Shown piece by piece: positions 50,336 through 63,237 of a DNA stretch of 64,000 nt. This stretch comes from Athripsodes cinereus (Eukaryota; Arthropoda; Insecta; Trichoptera; Leptoceridae). Position 1 is the first letter of the stretch. Each line of letters begins with the position of its first letter. The stretch covers positions 124,001 through 188,000 of the forward strand of contig OX388319.1 of NCBI GenBank assembly GCA_947579605.1. The letters run 5' to 3'. Below the pieces are notes generated by a model. The model did no database searches. It was given only the letters and a program-made list of their open reading frames with translations, and was not told the DNA's origin. The position numbers and the translations under genes were made by a program.

Positions 50336-52199
50336 AAATTACTTTATGTAAGTGTTTTATTTTTACTAATTTAACATGAACATCCACCAAGTACCGTCAA
50401 CCGACAATATTAACTAGCATTAAGCAATTTATTTGCGGTTTTTATTTATATTTTATATACCTACACTAATTGATGTTGTTTTGGGAAAGATGCTGCGATG
50501 GTAGATATAATATATGTTAATAATAACTTAAAATAAACCATTTTACATAAAACTTTATTATTTAATAACATTTTATTATCACTTTTCATCACGATGATTT
50601 TATTTTCGTGTTCAGCGAAGTATTTTGTGATTTAACAAAATCATTTTAATTTGAAAAGTGAATATCACTTTGTAGATACATTAGGTAAGTTAGGTTAGGT
50701 TAGGTTGAGTTAAAAACATGATGATAAGAAAGTATTTCTTTATGACATTCTCTTCCACACTCTTCACTTCTCTCTGCCTGCTTGCTGACAATATTTCTTC
50801 CTTCAACTTTTATTCCGGTTCCCTGACTTGACAGTTCAGAAGTTTGGTTGTCATATAGAAACTAGTATTTACACCCAGAATTTCTTGTGAACAAACAAAA
50901 CTGATGAAATAAACCAATTATCAATGGAATATTTAATTCATTTATGAAAAATGCCGTTTTGACTGATTCCAAGTTGTTAAATATCTTTTAAAAAGGCAAA
51001 AGCTTTATATTTTAAGAATAAATAATAAAAACAAATGTTTTTTTTTAAGTAGAAAGAATTGGTTTTTGATTTATAATATATATTTTTTGTATATTTTCGA
51101 AATGATGAGATTAAAATGACAATGTTGAAACAAGACATTCGAAAGATTGCTATACAAATTTAGACAGACCGTTAGAAAGACTGGTAAGAGCAAAGGCCAT
51201 TGTATAACATAAACTGAGATCCTGGTCTAAGGATGATAAACAGCAATAAAAATAAACAATAAAAAAAATAAAATCCAACTGAGAACTAAGACAACTGGAA
51301 ATCCACTTCTCAAGATCATGGCCCTACATAGCCTATACAACCATCGGATTTGTTTATTTTATACGGACATTCACAATAAAATAACAGCTTTATGTAAACA
51401 GCATTTTACTATTTTAAATCCCGAGACCGGCAGTTTTTTTATGCGACATTGACGTTGCATCAATTATGTCTTTGCGACCATAATAATAGATCTATTGTGC
51501 CATCTTTCTGTGTCATATCTCACTCTCAAGACCTACGTTCGTCATGTAACTCACTATGTGTGATAACGACAGTTGTGACATTAATTATTTTGTAATTTAT
51601 AATAATTATATTTACTAATATATTTACAACTGCGTGTGGTGTTATAATTGTATCAGATAATAATACATAGTATGTTATACTTTGACAGGAGATGGTTTGG
51701 CAGAGCTCTGTGAGATAAGGTTACATAGAGATAGATAGATAGGAAGGTACGGAGATTTGAAGGGAGAGAGGGTAGAGGGAGAGTTGTCAGTGATGTAATA
51801 GTTGTTTAGGTATTTGTTATAGACACTCTGTTCCTTCCCGTAGAGGTAATGATAAGGCAAGGCACTCTACTGAGTATAGGCACTATGTATATACTACAGT
51901 ACCAGACCTACATAAGTAGTTAGGTAGACAGCAGTAGTGTGTCTTCCATACAAGCTAAAAAACCAAGTTATACCTGAGAATTTTAAGAGTAAAATGATTA
52001 AAAATTATAAAATGATGTGTATTTAACATCCGATTATTTTGAATTTCACGCGATTTCGCTCATCACTCGTGATTTCGACGGATCCACACGATTTCGTCCG
52101 AATCAAAAATAATATATTTGGTCCAATGCGTTGATGAACTCGGCTACAATGTAACTTAACTGTTCTTTATTATCTGTTTCACAAATAATAAATATTTTT
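50336..52199. other. AT-rich spacer
   Basis: No gene recognised. A 17-bp TTAGG-repeat run lies at 50690-50706. A minus-strand frame at 51675-51860 is Ser/Tyr/Leu-rich and unassigned. Confidence 0.4.
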
Positions 52200-52345
52200 T
52201 TCATTAATTTATTTGCATGAAACTGTAACTGTATTTTAATGTCTTCGTCTGTCAAATTGTTATTATTGTTATTATTATTTTATTGTTCAACATGTAAAAT
52301 GCTTTGCCGTGTAAAGAAGTTAAATAAATAAAATAAATAATAATA
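52200..52345 (+). mobile_element. LINE 3' end with AATA tail
   Basis: 'tctgtcaaattgtt', an ATT-rich stretch, 'acatgtaaaatgctttgccg' and an (AATA)n tail. Same end family as 25190-25650 and 60973-62325. Confidence 0.65.
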
Positions 52346-53929
52346 ACTAGACAACTTATTTATGATGCGCCGTTTTGTGGAAAAACCACAATTCTCATTA
52401 TACGAGCTTATGAGGCTTTTTTTACGTCACGCTCGTCGCTTTTAACTTACTTACAATATTCGATAGCGCTCTCTCGTTTTTACACACAATTTATCACTCT
52501 CGGTAGAGGTACACACTTATATGCTAAGATGTATATACAATAAAGATTGCCTTTCGCAATATTCTTACGGTATATATGATGAACGATTCGCGATCAATTC
52601 TCACCCGACTACCAAAGTTAAGAATCGTTGATAGCACTCAGCTCTTGGATGACCGTTTACTATGTAGTAATGTGGAAATAAATTGTATGTTTTCATAATT
52701 TTTCTTTCTTATAATACAGTTTTAAGGTGAAATTGAACTACGTTTTTCACTTTATACCTAATTAATAATTTTATATTGGCTAACCCAATGTGAAAACCTT
52801 AGACCCGCCACTGGGAGACAGTATGTTATCATGACTGTACTTAAATTCTGTTATAGTTTCTACACATACCTACCTGTATCTATTTATTGATTGTGATTGA
52901 CTTTATCATCTGCAACTTCTCTTCAGTCTCCAGGACTTATTATTATAACCTCATTATATAAATTACATACAACGTGACAGACTTTTTCATGTTTTACAAT
53001 GTATCTAAGAATATATTCCAACTTTCAGTTCCTCACTCCCGTCCGGGGCACTACCAAATGAGGTGACGTTGTCTTTTCTAAGCCTTATATGCCAGTTCCA
53101 TGTGTTAAATTTACATATGTGACCTCATACAATGGTTAATTTTAAAAAATAACATCGATTTAACTCATATGTTATTGTAAATTATAACTATTCAATATGT
53201 TATTCTATTCCGTGTTCATGAGTACGGTATAAACGAAAAAATAACAGTTATTCTCAATTTATAAGTCAAGCCATAAAATAATAAGTAAGTCATGTGATAT
53301 TAATAATGTTGAAACTCAGACAGCTCGGATATGGTTGTTCTAAATAAAGTTAGAGGGTGAGTTGGGGGGGGGAGGGGGAGCTGGGGTATCTATCTAATAG
53401 AAATATCGCATCATAAACATGAAATTATCATCAGAATTGAAAACACGAGTCTGATAAACCAAAACAAACTACATCTACTAATGGCAAAACAAAATACAAC
53501 TCGACGAAGATTAAATTTAATGATCTCACTTCCTTGTATCGATAATAATATTATTATTATTATATACTTACTCACTCACTATACTTTATATATAGAGTGT
53601 GCCACTGTGGAGGCTTTATTGGTTTCCCCTTCTCATATTTACAGGCCACTACACAACGACATAATAATAATAATAATCGTTGCTAATATAATAAAATAAC
53701 TACAAACTTTATATTGCGAGGGTTCCCAAATATTTTTGAGTTATGTAGTGTGAGTAAATTATGTTAGAAATTGGAAAAGTACCAAAACTGTGTACAACTA
53801 CATATATGATAATATGTGTTTATTTACGTAGAAACGGAAGGAGATATCCAGGAAAGTAGAAATTATCTCACAGATCTTCGCTAATTACTTAAGCAAATGT
53901 GACAGATCATGTCAATGTGAAAAACATTT
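52346..53929. other. AT-rich spacer
   Basis: No gene recognised; a G-rich tract near 53363-53385. Confidence 0.4.
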
Positions 53930-54060
53930 TCAAAATTTTTAAACCACTGGTCGAAGCAATAATGAATAAATTCTTCTAAGGCGCAATCTAGTGTTTGAAA
54001 AGACAAACAATATTTGAGTATCCGAAAGCTTTGTATGCAACCATAAAGATAGTTATTATA
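53930..54060. repeat. Old dispersed repeat, partner at 12580-12725
   Basis: See the 12580 entry for shared blocks. It abuts a SINE-like copy, which may have landed in it. Confidence 0.35.
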
Positions 54061-54061
54061 G

Positions 54062-54195
54062 CTACGAGGCAAGCCACCCATTCTGAATGTCTTATTTTTT
54101 TTCGGCACGGAGAGGACGATTTCAATGTTTATTACAAGGAGTTAGTCCACTGACTACCCCACTTGTAGGAAATGCCGTGATTCTGTAGTAGTATC
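54062..54195 (+). repeat. SINE-like family, 3' part
   Basis: 'agccacccattctgaatgtc', 'ggcacggagaggacgatttc' and 'taccccacttgtaggaaatg' then 'ccgtgattctgtagtagta'. 5'-truncated. Confidence 0.78.
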
Positions 54196-55224
54196 TAATA
54201 GTAATAATTGTTGTCAGTTGACATAATATGAACATACTCAAGAGACATCGAACATAATGGTACAAAGTAAGAATTGAAGTAATTAGTAATTGCACCATTG
54301 TATACTTTAGCAGAAAACCATTCCTCTATCTTCCTACATAATATAGGATCTATTGCATTATAAATGTAAGTATGTCTTATGAGTAATTACCTCCAGAGAA
54401 TCCATTTCAAATCTTTATCGTAATGATTTCAATTTGCGTTGTCAACTGTCACGGAAGAGAGTAAAAAGTCTTGGTAATGTAAATAAATAATATATTAATA
54501 ATAATAAATTATATATTAGGTTAATTACCAATCATCTACCTATGTAGCTGTAAGATGTTCCCTGTTTTCACTTTGAGGCGTGAGGTCAACACAGATAAGA
54601 GGCAAGTTGCAGAGGGTAGGATAAGATTTAGGGGGTGACTTCCTTCTCAAGTTTTTAAATCTCATTACTGATGGTGTTCGTTTGTTTGTAAAACACGAGG
54701 AGGCGACTTTATGATTAATTAATCCAACATTCCCTCTGCTTCTGCCTCTGCCCCTGCCCCTGCCCCTGCCCACTACTCCACCCTGTTTCTATCTACTGGC
54801 GGTGGTGCTACTCCTTAAGTTGTTTCATTAACGACCCTTTGTGGTAATCTGATCCGTGGCTCCGCGCCTATCTATTTACTTTATCTACTCATCTGATAAT
54901 ACCTACTCATTACAGCCTCCAGTCAGCAATGTGACCATGCACTAGCCACTGTACTCTACTCAATGACTGCAGTGAAGTGAAGAACTTCATTGGCAGAACA
55001 TTTACTTATAGCACCTGTGAAAAGCATTGCCTCTCAGTGGTAGATTTCAAATCATATTGTTCTCACAACCGAGTTGTTTCAATAGGCACCTTGTAGGTGT
55101 ATAAGTAGGTATATTATAAACTATTTTTTACATTATCTCAAGTAGTTCTCAAAAATAAACAAAGAGCTGTTGTTTAATTAATCGTTTCTTTTATAATTTA
55201 CGCAATATTACCTTTTGACCCATT
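54196..55224. other. Spacer with a GC-richer island and CTGCCC repeat
   Basis: No gene recognised. 'ctgcccctgcccctgccc' type hexamer repeat at 54733-54771. The island to about 54985 includes 'gaccctttgtggtaatctga', which holds a Runt-type TGTGGT next to a TAATC homeodomain-type core; chance is likely. Confidence 0.35.
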
Positions 55225-55555
55225 TCAGCAATGGCAATGTGTCGAACATGATTAAAATGCTGGTGCACAATACCATTCTGGTACCATCACTTACGTATGC
55301 AAGCGAAATATGTATGTGGTTGAAGAAGAACGAAAGTGGAATAAATGCAGTGGAGAAGCGATCGCTGAGAAGAATGGTAGGTAAAACATTACGTGATAGA
55401 GTGAGGAATTAGGATATTAGAAGAATGAGAGGATGAAAGAATAGTCATGTGGATAGAATGCACGTAAATAAGTATTGATGGCCTGGACATGTTGAACGAA
55501 TGAATTTGGAAAGGATAACAAAAAGGATATACTTTTCTGAAATAAGATAGATAGA
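55225..55555 (+). pseudogene. RTE-like RT C-terminal fragment, decayed
   Basis: Aligned with 60182-60490 of the better element: SNGNVSNMIKMLVHNTILVP, LTYASEICMWLKKNESGINA, VEKRSLRRMVGKTLRDRVRN. A stop follows at 55410-55412, then DIRRMRG, another stop, HVDRMHVNK and HVERMNLERITKRIYFSE in the same register. Both ends are truncated and several stops are present. No tail. Confidence 0.85.
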
Positions 55556-55604
55556 TATACCCTAAACGAAAAAAATCAGTTCCTCAAAAAACACCTTTTG
55601 AACT

Positions 55605-55749
55605 TCTTCTTCTATCAGTGCCATATCAGGTCCCCCCGACGTTGGCGATCACTCTGGAGAATGCCTCCCTGTCTCGCGCTGTGGGGACCAGCTCTTCCAT
55701 CCGTGTTATTCCGGTCCATTGCCGTATATTCCGCAGCCACGACATCTGA
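55605..55749 (-). pseudogene. Short LINE C-terminal retrocopy with 12-bp duplication
   Basis: Flanked by 'accttttgaact' at 55593-55604 and 55750-55761. The minus strand is open through SWLRNIRQWTGITRMEELVP, TARDREAFSRVIANVGG, PDMALIEEE. This matches the 'WLRNIRxWTG..ELxxxAxDRxxFRxxIANV' ending common in insect non-LTR RT proteins. It then runs into the GAAGAA tail. This third LINE lineage is otherwise absent here. Extremely short 5'-truncated copy. Confidence 0.88.
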
Positions 55750-55761
55750 ACCTTTTGAACT

Positions 55762-56344
55762 AGGTACTCAAATATTGCAGAGAATCGATAATTCAACAAA
55801 GAATCGTAAATTTACTAAAACTTTAAACAAACGATATTGTGGTATGATAGTGGTACATTAAAAAACAATAGTGACAGGTAGATAAGAACGAGAGCTACTT
55901 ATTTCATTTCAAATTGTAAAAATATATTTAATAGTAACATTTCTCATTCATAATATGCACTGACAATTTTAATGATGTACTTTACTTCTGTAATATAAGA
56001 ACATAATAAAGGTATGCAATAGACATTCCATAATATTATTGTACTGATATAAAAGTGTTTATTTTTTATTTACATCCACTTTGGACTGTGTTTATAACGG
56101 TGATATATATTTTAGGACATTATTTATCTTCATTTCATATTAATATAATATCTAGGTAAGTATGTAACATTTTCTCATATCTGTAGAATTTAATAAACAA
56201 GTAGTAAATTTCTTAGCAAACGGTAAAATATATTTTTAAACGTTTCATTTATAACCAACTCTACACTCTCTCCTTTTCTTCGCATCTTTCACCTCGGGAG
56301 TATATAATGATGGATAGTGAGTATCATTGCTTGAAATTTATTAG
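55762..56344. other. AT-rich spacer
   Basis: Nothing recognised. Confidence 0.4.
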
Positions 56345-56755
56345 ATTGGTGCACTCTTCTATGTGCCAACACTGATGTATGCAAGTGAGACGTGGACATG
56401 GCTAAAGAAGAATGAAAAGATCGTTCAGAAGATCGTGGTGTACGTAACAGTGCTATACGTGAAGAATGTGGAATGATGACCAAGATGAATGTAAATAATA
56501 ATTTATGGTAATTTGGGCATGCGTAAAGAATGATTGAGGACAGAGTGAAAAAATATATACCTCAACTTACATGACTGAGAGAATATTAAATGGCTAGATA
56601 ATGTTGATCTTAAAGGACAAACACGTAATAGGTAGAATGAACTGGAGAGTATGTGGGAGGAATAACATGGATAAGATGGAAGGAACAAGCGTGTACAAGA
56701 ACAAGAAAAAGTGGCACTCTATCATTTCTGGTTACCCCGTGACATCATAGTGTGT
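56345..56755 (+). pseudogene. RTE-like RT C-terminal fragment, heavily decayed
   Basis: Only scattered pieces of the homologous frame remain: 'ccaacactgatgtatgcaag' (LVPTLMYASETW), 'acgtggacatggctaaagaa' (TWTWLKK), 'gaagaatgtggaatgatgac' (KECGM) and the ending 'gttaccccgtga'. Internal deletions and frameshifts are many, for example loss of the ESGINAVEM segment. Closest to the 19186-20025 copy. Confidence 0.75.
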
Positions 56756-56825
56756 TTTTGTGTATTTTATATGTATAATATAATTAGATGTAGATATCTT
56801 CAGTCCAAATATTTATTATTTTTTA

Positions 56826-56960
56826 TTTTTTTTTTTTTTTTTAAAGATATATCTGGGTTTTTGTTATAAACCCAAATACAACCTTTCACAGTAAGCTACT
56901 AAAAGCTTGTGTCGTGAAATGGGAGTTTGCCGGCACCTGGTATCGAACCACGGACCCCTA
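56826..56960 (-). mobile_element. tRNA-derived SINE, 5'-truncated
   Basis: Same sequence as 63521-63706: a poly(A) tail (T run 56825-56842), a small hairpin 'tgggtttttgttataaaccc', 'gtcgtgaaatgggagtttgc' and the B-box region 'ctggtatcgaacca'. Similarity stops just past the B box, so the A box and promoter are lost. Confidence 0.82.
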
Positions 56961-57726
56961 TTCTTATTACTAATTAACTATTCTTTTTATCTTTTTCATC
57001 TCATTTGTATTTTTACTTTTTAATTGTAAAGTATTTAAAGGAAAGAAGATTAAACAATTTTAATCACTTCTCATTATTTACGTAGATGAAAGAATATTTA
57101 AATAATTATCCTTAGGTTCCTATCTACTATGTATTTATACATTATAATACCTAATATTATAAATGTTAGGAGTTTCGATAATGCTTGTCATTATAATAAT
57201 TATAATATTGTTATGAGATTTCATGAAGGATATTAGTTATGTAGGTAAGTATTACTTTAATATCAGATTATGTGATAAACAGTTTGACTTGTATTTTAAT
57301 TAAACATTTACCTTCTGTAACGGGAGATGATGATTAGTTGGGAATTATAAAAGGGATAATTATATTTTAAATTTAAATACTTTATTTATTTAAAATAATT
57401 AAATCCGTTAATATCAAATTACAATAATTACGAGTAACATTGTATTATTCTGATAATAAAACTAACAAATGATAATGAAAACAACAAATCTGTTGACAAA
57501 TTGGTACTGAAAATAATAGCTGTAGGTAATTAATAAAGTATAATATTTCCTCGTTGAATGTCTGCAGAAGATTTCCCAAGGAGGTAAATTTTCCTGTTAA
57601 TGGTACCTAGGTATTCTTAAAACATGTATTGGTTACATTTATTATTTTACATCATATGTATTATATGATGTAAAATTATATATTTACAAATAAATAATCA
57701 TTAAAGATCACGTTTTAATAGATTTA
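56961..57726. other. AT-rich spacer
   Basis: A small perfect hairpin around 57648-57680 ('ttttacatcatat' and complement); otherwise nothing recognised. Confidence 0.4.
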
Positions 57727-57852
57727 AAATCTTCAGTTCAACAATGAGGTATGCCACTCATTCTAAACGAGAGGATGACTCGTATGTTCATGACAAGAAG
57801 TCGTTTCACTGGCTATCCCATTTGTGGGATATTCCGTGATGGGATATTCCTG
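57727..57852 (+). repeat. SINE-like family, degenerate copy
   Basis: 'tatgccactcattctaaacg', 'cactggctatcccatttgtg' and 'ggatattccgtgatgggata'. Truncated at 5' and missing the TAG tail. Confidence 0.65.
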
Positions 57853-58995
57853 TGGTATATAGATTATAAAAAAATTCCCCTCGTTTTTTTCTCGTGACAA
57901 TAAAATTGTTTAAAATACTAATAAAATTAATTTTATTTTTAACTCAAGAGTTTTTGTACATAGGTATGTATTTATACTGTGGAAATCTATTTTTAGTTTT
58001 AGTCAAATAAAAAATAAAAATATAATTAAATAATTAAATTAAAACTACCTATACGAACAAATATGTAGATATATCTTAGAAACATCAAGTTATATATTTT
58101 GTACTAGGTACACTTGAAAATAAACAACGATCTTCATGTCATTGACAATCTATCAGAGGATTCTTTCCAAATCATTAAAACAATCATTTTTTCACAAAAA
58201 ATAGACATTATATTTTCCAGAGAACTTAGCCATCTTACATTACTAATACAGAACATTAAGATTTTAGATAAAGCCGCGACGAAAGCACCTCCCACCCTGA
58301 AATTCAAGTGGTAAAAAGTTTTGAAAATACTTATTTAAATTTCCAAATTAATGTTTTTTTATGATATCTTTTACTTTCATTTTATTTCACGAGTGCGTAT
58401 ATATGTACCATATATTGTATCTCACAATTCTATTTACAAACTTATTTTTCATGTTTAATGTATTCTCGTTCAACTGTGTTTGATTTTATAAATTATTAAT
58501 TTGTAAATATGAAATTTTGATACTCAATATAAATATGAATATAGGTAACGTAAATATAATATGCATGTAAATAGGTAGGTATGTAGCCCAGCCTAGTAAG
58601 TTTTATCATCTGTAAGTCTATGGGAAGGGGACACAGTTTCAAGAGGAAGAGGTACTGGAGTGGATGTTACTATAGTGGTTACATAAGGTGAAGTAATGAA
58701 AGCGTGTTCTATGTTTAGTGGTTCTTTATTGACTGATCGCATACCTGTGAGTCGGTACATACGTTGCTATGGGTAGGTATATAGTAGGTGAGTATTTATT
58801 ATACAGTGTATCATAAACCTTCGCGGTAAGTTTTTTTCATATCAACAATATTACAAAGTAAGTATATGAAATTATTAAATGAAATGTATACAATTATAAA
58901 AATTTGTATGTGAGAAAAAAAACTGATCAACCTATTCAAGTTACAATGTTGTAAAGTTATTGAACCACTATTAAAGAACACAAAAATCACTTCAA
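57853..58995. other. AT-rich spacer
   Basis: No gene recognised; the frame at 58114-58314 has no familiar motif. Confidence 0.4.
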
Positions 58996-59006
58996 TATTT
59001 TTAAAT

Positions 59007-60730
59007 AACGGTAATGTGGTAGTGAGTGGTGATTGCGTGTTAAGAAGATGGAAAGAGTATTTTGAAGAATTATTTGAATGTGGTGGTGTGAATGCAAATG
59101 AGTGCAATAGTAGAAATGATAACATGAGTGTAAATGATGAGATATGTTTGACGGAAATTACGAATGCGTTGAAGAAAGCTAAGTGCGGTAAGGCTGTAGG
59201 ATATGATTGTGTTTCAATTGAGCTCATCAAGGCTGGTGGGCAGAAGACTCTCGCATGGTGCCTAGAACTATTCAACACTTGTTGGAAAGAAGGCGCGACT
59301 CCAGAGGACTGGCGGAAGGCTATCATCTGTCCGCTATAAAAGGGAAAAGGTTCTAGGCTTGAATGTGGGAGTTATCGGGCTATTAGTTTGCTGAGTTCAA
59401 TAGGAAAACTGTATGGAAGAATTCTGATTGAGAGAGTACGAAAGGCAACAGAGTGTAAGATATGGGATGCACAAGGAGCTTTTTTGAATGGAAGAGGGTG
59501 CACTGATCAGATCTTCTCCCTACGAATGGTGGTAGAGAAGCTTCTGGGTAAACACCAGAAGCTTTTCTGTGCGTTCGTGGATTTGGAGAAAGCATATGAT
59601 CGTGTGGATCGGGAGAGATTGTGGCGCGTGTTGTCGGAGTATGGGGTGAACAGCCAGTTGATCCACGCAATTTCTTCGCTATACGTTGGGAGCTCCGCCT
59701 GCGTGAGGGTAAATAACGCCTTCTCCGAGTGGTTTGTCCTCACCAAAGGAGTGAAGCAAGGTTGTGTCATGTCTCCATGGCTGTTCAACCTTTTTTTCGA
59801 CTACTGTATGCGTCCTTTGAAAGAGATGGATGTTGGCATTGAACTGAATGGAAACCGTGTGAATGCGTTGATGTATGCAGATGATTTGGTATTAATGGCT
59901 GAGAGTGAAAGTGATTTACAAAAGATTGTGTCAGTTGTATATGAAAGTTGCAGTATGAATGGGATGAAAATGAATGTGACAAAGACGAAAGTGCTGGTAT
60001 TTGAAAGAGAGAGTGAAAGAACAATGTGTGAAATAAAGGTTGGAAATGAATGTTTGGAGCAAGTGGACGAATATGTTTATTTAGGAAGTATGTTTGTAAG
60101 GGATGGTAGGTACGAAAGGGACATTGAAAAAAGAAAGGTGGCTGGTGCGAGAGTGAACGGTGCACTCCGAGCTATTGTTAGCAATAGCAATGTCTCGAAC
60201 ATGGCTAAAATGCTGGTGCACAACGCCATCCTCGTACCGACACTGATGTATGCAAGCGAGACTTGGACATGGCTGAAGAAGGACGAGAGTGGAATAAATG
60301 CAGTGGAGATGCGATCACTGAGAAGAATGGTAGGTAAAACATTGCGTGATAGAGTAAGAAATGAGGATATTAGAAGAATGAGTGGATGCAAGAGGAGTGT
60401 TGTTGATAGAATGCGTGTAAATAAATTGAGATGGTTTGGTCATGTGGAACGAATGGATGGTGTAAGATTGACGAAGAGGGTGTATTTATCTGAAAGAGAG
60501 GGTGTGAGGAAGCGCGGGCGTCCGAGAACCACGTGGCTTAACCACGTGGATCAAATTCTCAAGGACGGTCGCGTGTTAAGTAAGAGGAATCGGCGTGCAT
60601 GTATGAGAAACTGGATGAATGTAGAGGAAGCGAAAGAAGTATGTAAGGATAGAGCGACATGGCGTTCCGTTCTCTCTGCCTACCCCACCTGGGACACGGC
60701 GTGAGGGTATAGTATAGTATAGTAGTATAG
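59007..60730 (+). pseudogene. RTE-like non-LTR retrotransposon, best preserved RT, 5'-truncated
   Basis: One frame runs from 59007 to the TGA at 60702-60704 (565 codons), broken only by an in-frame TAA at 59337-59339. Order: NGNVVVSGDCVLRRWKEYFE (fingers entry), KAKCGKAVGYDCVSIELIK, WRKAIICPL, stop, KGKGSRLECGSYRAISLLSS, FVDLEKAYDRVDRERLW (first catalytic Asp, 59574-59600), GVKQGCVMSPWLFN, MYADDLVLM (catalytic YADD at 59874-59885), MKMNVTKTKVLVF, VYLGSMF, then the C-terminal LVPTLMYASETWTWLKK, NKLRWFGHVERM and KRGRPRTTW blocks. The endonuclease domain is absent. Direct repeats 'tatttttaaat' at 58996-59006 and 60731-60741 define both ends. The tail is a TAGTA-type repeat. The protein would make cDNA at a nicked target if complete; this copy cannot. 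Confidence 0.93.
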
Positions 60731-60741
60731 TATTTTTAAAT

Positions 60742-60972
60742 CACTAAAAGTTCACTGTTCGGTGGTCACTAATTATAGGATGTGTGGATGTATGTAGGTA
60801 TGTGTCCTATGGCACATTACATCAAGTATGTTAGATGTAGAACATCCGGAATAAGATCCAGAATTTGAGGAATATGAAGATGGAATGGTACTTACCCCGT
60901 CCTGTGTTCTCCAATATATGGACTGTAATTTTGTAGTTGCTGTGATTGTTCTTGTGGAGTCACTTTCACTTA
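60742..60972. other. Short spacer
   Basis: Nothing recognised. Confidence 0.35.
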
Positions 60973-62325
60973 TTTTATTTATTTATTTATTTATTTTACA
61001 ACACACGGCGTGAGCCTTTTACATGTTAATCAAGCAGTATAACAAACAACAAACACAAACAGATACAATAGTCAAGAATACATTATTACATAGATTTGAA
61101 GTGAAAAATCAATGAAGCAACAGTCAATAATAAAAAAAGGACAAAGCAAAACAAAAGAAGTCAATAGGAAACAAAATGTCAACGATAAAAAAATTGCATT
61201 AATTATATCAATTCAAACAAGCATGAATATGTCAAAATACTAAAAAAAAAAACCCGATCAAAAAGATAATAATTTGATAATATGCAATTAGGATGATTAG
61301 AATGTCAATAAATATAGTACAAAACAAATTATATTAATTAGATTATTAAAAAATAGAATGGTTTATTTGGTATAAAAACAAAGAAAAATGAAGTGTCAAC
61401 AAAATAAAGAAAAATTGAACTGTCATAGTATAATACATTGATGAATACATGATCAAATGTATAGGAAAAACACAATTTTAATTCAATTTTTGCATGTTAA
61501 ATAATAAAAAAAAAATAGAGATGGAACGTCTTCCAATAAAATGAGGCATGTATCATTCTATCCAACGAACCAAAGAGCCCAATTTCAGTTTACATTTGAG
61601 AAAAATAATAATTCATTACGTCAGATTTAAATTTGCGAAAACTGTCGGCAACGATGTCAGTAAAGTTACTCACCAGGTTACCTAGTCTGTGGATGCGAAT
61701 CATTGGTGAATGAAATAAATAGTTGTTTTTAGCATTCTGTTCGCGAAACAACACAGACTGTCTAGTGCACCTGGTTGGGACGTTGAATTGAATGAGTGCT
61801 AGAAGATCCGGGGAGTTTATTGCTCCATTTATTAATTTGTGGAGAAGACAAAGATCACTAATCTCTCTGCGGTGTTGTAGGCTAAGTAGTTTAAATTCGT
61901 CCATGAGGGCAGGATAATTAATGTCTTCAATCGGTATTCCTTTCTTGAAGTTTATCAACCTCAAAAACTTCCTCTGCACCCCTTCAATACTATTGATATG
62001 AACTGCGTAGTTGGGAGACCATAGGACCGAGTTGTACTCCAACAATGGCCTTACAAGGGATACAAACAGCAATTTATAAGACTGAATCAACTTCAAATCA
62101 ACCGTTAACCTAAATACAAAACCCAGGACTCTCATCGCCCTACCGACAGTTTCCTCTATGTGTGAGTTAAAAGTAAGATTCTCGGAGAACTTTATTCCAA
62201 GGTCTCTTATGTCTGATACAGATTCAAGTTCAACATTATCAATGGAATAATTAAACGTAAGATGAGATTTAGTTTTAAAAAATCGTACGACCTGACATTT
62301 TTGTTTGTTGAATTGAGTTATGAAA
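60973..62325 (-). pseudogene. Jockey-like LINE: RT C-terminal third plus 3' UTR
   Basis: The frame 61590 to about 62325 is open. It includes QFNKQKCQVVRFFKTKSH, SVSDIRDLGIKFSENLTF (the 'xxxIRDLGVxF' block), YKLLFVSLVRPLLEYNSVLW (the 'LVRPxLEYxxxxW' block), IEGVQRKFLRLINFKKG, LKLLSLQHRREISDLCLLHK and the ending DSFRKFKSDVMNYYF. These are standard for the post-catalytic part of Jockey/CR1/I reverse transcriptases. A stop and loss of similarity just above 62325 mark the 5' truncation, before the catalytic YADD. A ~615-bp AT-rich 3' UTR ends with the module also found at 25601 and an (AATA)n tail at 60973-60996. The intact frame suggests modest age. Confidence 0.88.
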
Positions 62326-63237
62326 TTAAATTAATGAAATTATGTTCCGCCGAAAATATTGAGAGATGTGAACCGTTTTGCGACCGTATTCTATACTGTT
62401 GTTTTATAGTAGGATAAGATTTTGGCCCTCTATTTCTCCAGTTACCTAACCATGTACATAATGAAATTAAATATTGATAATATTTAACAGGTACAGTTAG
62501 AGTATAATAATCTCTATAAGAATCTTTATGTCGAAAGAGTCTTATGAAAATCTTCCTCACACTGTGTACACTGTACTGTATTTAGTATCTGGTAAGTATG
62601 TACCTACCTACCCTTCACATAGTTACTCGTCCCGTCGCGAAGACTATAAAAGGCTGACAGTGACCCTACTAATCACCTTACATCATAATATACATAACAT
62701 ACATCAAAATAACATGTTCAATTTAAACTTAATTTTTTACTTTCCTCATTACTTTCTTCATCTTCTTCTTTTTTAAATTTCGTACATTTTGCATATTTTT
62801 TTTATTTATTCTTTACAATAGGTACACTAATTACAAGCGACTTTACAAAGAAATTTATTTATTTCAAATGCAATATTATACAATCAATAAACATATGCAG
62901 AAGTTGAGCTTATCAGATATCTAAATAAATTGTCATGTGACAAGCTGGATGATATGATGTACAGTGAAACAAATTAATATTTCTACACATATTTTATTCA
63001 AAATATATTTTAGTTATTCATATCATAATACAATGGCGAGATAATAACTGTTAAATGGTATAGATTTCTTCTACCTAACCATTAATTTATAACAAACATA
63101 ACATCTACTGTATGTCAACGTCGAAGATGAAACAGCTCTGAGGTAGGTTATGATAGGTTAGTAAACTATCGTTACTAGCTCTCATTTTACTATGATTTTA
63201 ATTTCAAACTATAATGTTTGTATGTATGATTATTTTG
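62326..63237. other. AT-rich spacer
   Basis: No gene recognised; pyrimidine-rich stretch at 62740-62775. Confidence 0.4.

Noticed and set aside
58811..60391. Minus-strand frames of 93-171 residues
   Set aside because: Antisense of the RT element at 59007-60730 and its flank.
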